Of a DNA stretch of 64,000 bases, positions 62,342 to 64,000 are shown one piece after another. The position numbers and the translations under genes were made by a program. Positions within the stretch are counted from its first letter, which is position 1; every line of letters begins with the position of its first letter. The DNA is from Candidatus Stackebrandtia faecavium (GTDB lineage Bacteria > Actinomycetota > Actinomycetes > Mycobacteriales > Micromonosporaceae): contig DXIM01000095.1 in NCBI GenBank assembly GCA_019112895.1, positions 1 to 64,000 on the forward strand. Direction: 5' to 3'. Below the pieces are notes generated by a model. The model was not told where the DNA came from, ran no database searches, and worked only from the letters and a program-made list of their open reading frames with translations.

Positions 62342-64000
62342 TTGAAAATCAGACAGAAAGTGGCGCTGCTGGTAGCCGTCCCACTGCTTGCCGTCATTAC
62401 GTTTGCTGCATTGACTGTAGTGACAACAGGAACCGAAGCGCTTCAGGCCGACCGACTCAGGACCCTTGCCAACACGAACGTCGCGGTGGGGCAACTGACC
62501 TACTCGCTGCAGACGGAACGCACCCTGGCCGTCCAATCGCTCGTCGACGACGAAGGTGGCACCGAGGACTACCTCAACCACATCAAAACGACCGACGACG
62601 CGATCACCAAATACAAGGAAGCCAAGACCGAACTCAGCGATCTGCCCGACACGATCGCGACCACCCTCGAACGCATCGACGACGAGCTGGAGGACCTGGA
62701 CTCGCTGCGGGATCGTATCTCCGACTCGAAACAGTCCGCATCGGCGGCGGCGTTCGCCTACCGGATCGTCATCGCCGACCTACTGTCTTATCGCGACTCA
62801 GTGCCGCAATCGGGCAACGTCCCGTCTCAAGTGGCCGATAAGCTGCGGGCCTCAAACCTGTCCGCGAGTTCCGCCGAATACCAAAGCATCCAGACCGAGA
62901 CCGTTCTGCGTGCCATAGGCGGTGGCGAGCTGTCCGCCGCCGCGTACCAAAAGGTCACGGCCGCCAACACCGGCAACACCGAGGCTTTGTTGAACTTCGA
63001 CGCGCTCGCGCCGTCGAAGTGGCACGGCTGGCTCGAACAAGCCCAAGGCACCAAGATCACCGATGCGCTGCTTCTCGAAGACGCGGCCCTGCGGACCCAG
63101 CCCGGCAACGAGTTCGAATTCGACGCCGAGGAATGGGTCGAAAACCAGACGAACCGCAGCGAACTGCATCAAGATGTCCAGCTCAAGATCGACGAGGAAA
63201 TCCTCACCGAGATCCAGACGCTGCGAGACGAGCAATACCGCTCCACCACTGTCCTTCTGGCGGGGATGCTGCTCGCGTTGATCGTGGCGCTGTTGATGGC
63301 CGTGTGGATCGGTAGCCCGATCGTGCGCGGCCTGCGGCGACTCCGCGACTCCGCACACCACGTCGCCACCGAGGGCCTTCCCCGCGCTGTGGCGAAACTG
63401 GACGAACACACCGACCTCGACAACCAGACGCCCGAAGAGTTCGCCAAACGATCCACACCCCCGGTCGAGGTCAAGGGCCGTGACGAACTGGCCGACGTCG
63501 CCAAGGCATTCAACGAGGTCCACCGCGAAGCGATCCGGGTCGCCGCGTATCAGGCGCTGCTGCGCCTGCATGTCGGTGGGATGTTCGTCCGGCTCGCCCG
63601 CCGCGGCCATTCGCTGGCCGGGCGCCTGACCAAAGTCTTGGACGAGGCCGAACGCAACGAGCAGGACCCGGACCGACTCGAACGCCTCTTCAAGCTGGAC
63701 CACCTGGTCACGCTGTTCGGCCGCACGAACGACAGCCTCCTTGTGCTCGGTGGCGTCGCGCCCGCGCGCGGACGCCGGGCCAATGAGACCGCGGGCAACG
63801 TGTTGACCGCCGCGCAGAGCCAGATCGAGCAGTACACGCGGGTCCAGCTGGGCATCATCGACGAGGGCGTGTCGCTCAAAGCGGCCGCCGTCGACGACGT
63901 CGTCAAACTCCTCGCCGAACTGCTCGACAACGCAACCCAGTATTCCCAGCATCCCGTCAACGTCACGGCACGTCTCCTTTCCGACCGTCTCGTGATTCAA
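62342..64000 (+). CDS. Sensor histidine kinase with nitrate/nitrite-sensing-type extracellular domain (3' truncated by window; absent from ORF track)
   Basis: Open frame from TTG 62342 (alt. GTG 62333) to window end: KIRQKVALLVAVPLLAVITFAALTVVTTGTEALQADRLRTLANTNVAVGQLTYSLQTERTLAVQSLVDD...; second TM, HAMP-like region, ..AELLDNATQYSQHPVNV (N-box). Confidence 0.88.
   Translation, partial: MKIRQKVALLVAVPLLAVITFAALTVVTTGTEALQADRLRTLANTNVAVGQLTYSLQTERTLAVQSLVDDEGGTEDYLNHIKTTDDAITKYKEAKTELSDLPDTIATTLERIDDELEDLDSLRDRISDSKQSASAAAFAYRIVIADLLSYRDSVPQSGNVPSQVADKLRASNLSASSAEYQSIQTETVLRAIGGGELSAAAYQKVTAANTGNTEALLNFDALAPSKWHGWLEQAQGTKITDALLLEDAALRTQPGNEFEFDAEEWVENQTNRSELHQDVQLKIDEEILTEIQTLRDEQYRSTTVLLAGMLLALIVALLMAVWIGSPIVRGLRRLRDSAHHVATEGLPRAVAKLDEHTDLDNQTPEEFAKRSTPPVEVKGRDELADVAKAFNEVHREAIRVAAYQALLRLHVGGMFVRLARRGHSLAGRLTKVLDEAERNEQDPDRLERLFKLDHLVTLFGRTNDSLLVLGGVAPARGRRANETAGNVLTAAQSQIEQYTRVQLGIIDEGVSLKAAAVDDVVKLLAELLDNATQYSQHPVNVTARLLSDRLVIQ

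Noticed and set aside
62160-62345. 61-aa + ORF MPYCAHALKLLHFYISLIFLSK...
   Set aside because: Overlaps regulatory-looking AT-rich region, no SD or family resemblance.
62852-64000. 382-aa - strand ORF open to the window end
   Set aside because: Antisense to the clear sensor-kinase reading frame.

Overview
64-kb window of a high-GC actinobacterial chromosome. It looks like core genome: I found no IS elements, prophage, CRISPR arrays or tRNA/rRNA genes. Gene content strongly resembles two conserved actinobacterial blocks: (i) nth - tlpA-like - NUDIX - marP-like protease - crp ... MBL hydrolase - RidA - DUF4177 - two ArsA-type ATPases - whiB - PBP; (ii) guaB3/guaB - DUF5319 - LuxR-type regulator - groEL/groES - methyltransferase - rimI/tsaB/tsaE - alr - nnr - acpS. 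Between and around these lie a tandem array of four paralogous membrane proteins, an IclR/MFS pair, an isolated nuoI-nuoJ pair, an ABC-F gene with an elaborate leader, an ECF sigma factor/YCII pair, a 3-gene Gfo/Idh/MocA-DUF993-isomerase operon, an SseB-like protein with a small partner, and a Ser/Thr kinase plus cyclase-AAA-TPR giant protein placed beside crp. The strongest non-coding signal is upstream of the ABC-F gene: a predicted promoter, a 36-codon uORF and three sets of complementary segments that can form mutually exclusive folds, one of which masks the Shine-Dalgarno (a candidate translational attenuator). A window-wide pattern also appears: about 18 genes carry TANNNT exactly 6-7 nt before the start codon, consistent with leaderless mRNAs. 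All calls are by eye from sequence; no searches were run.
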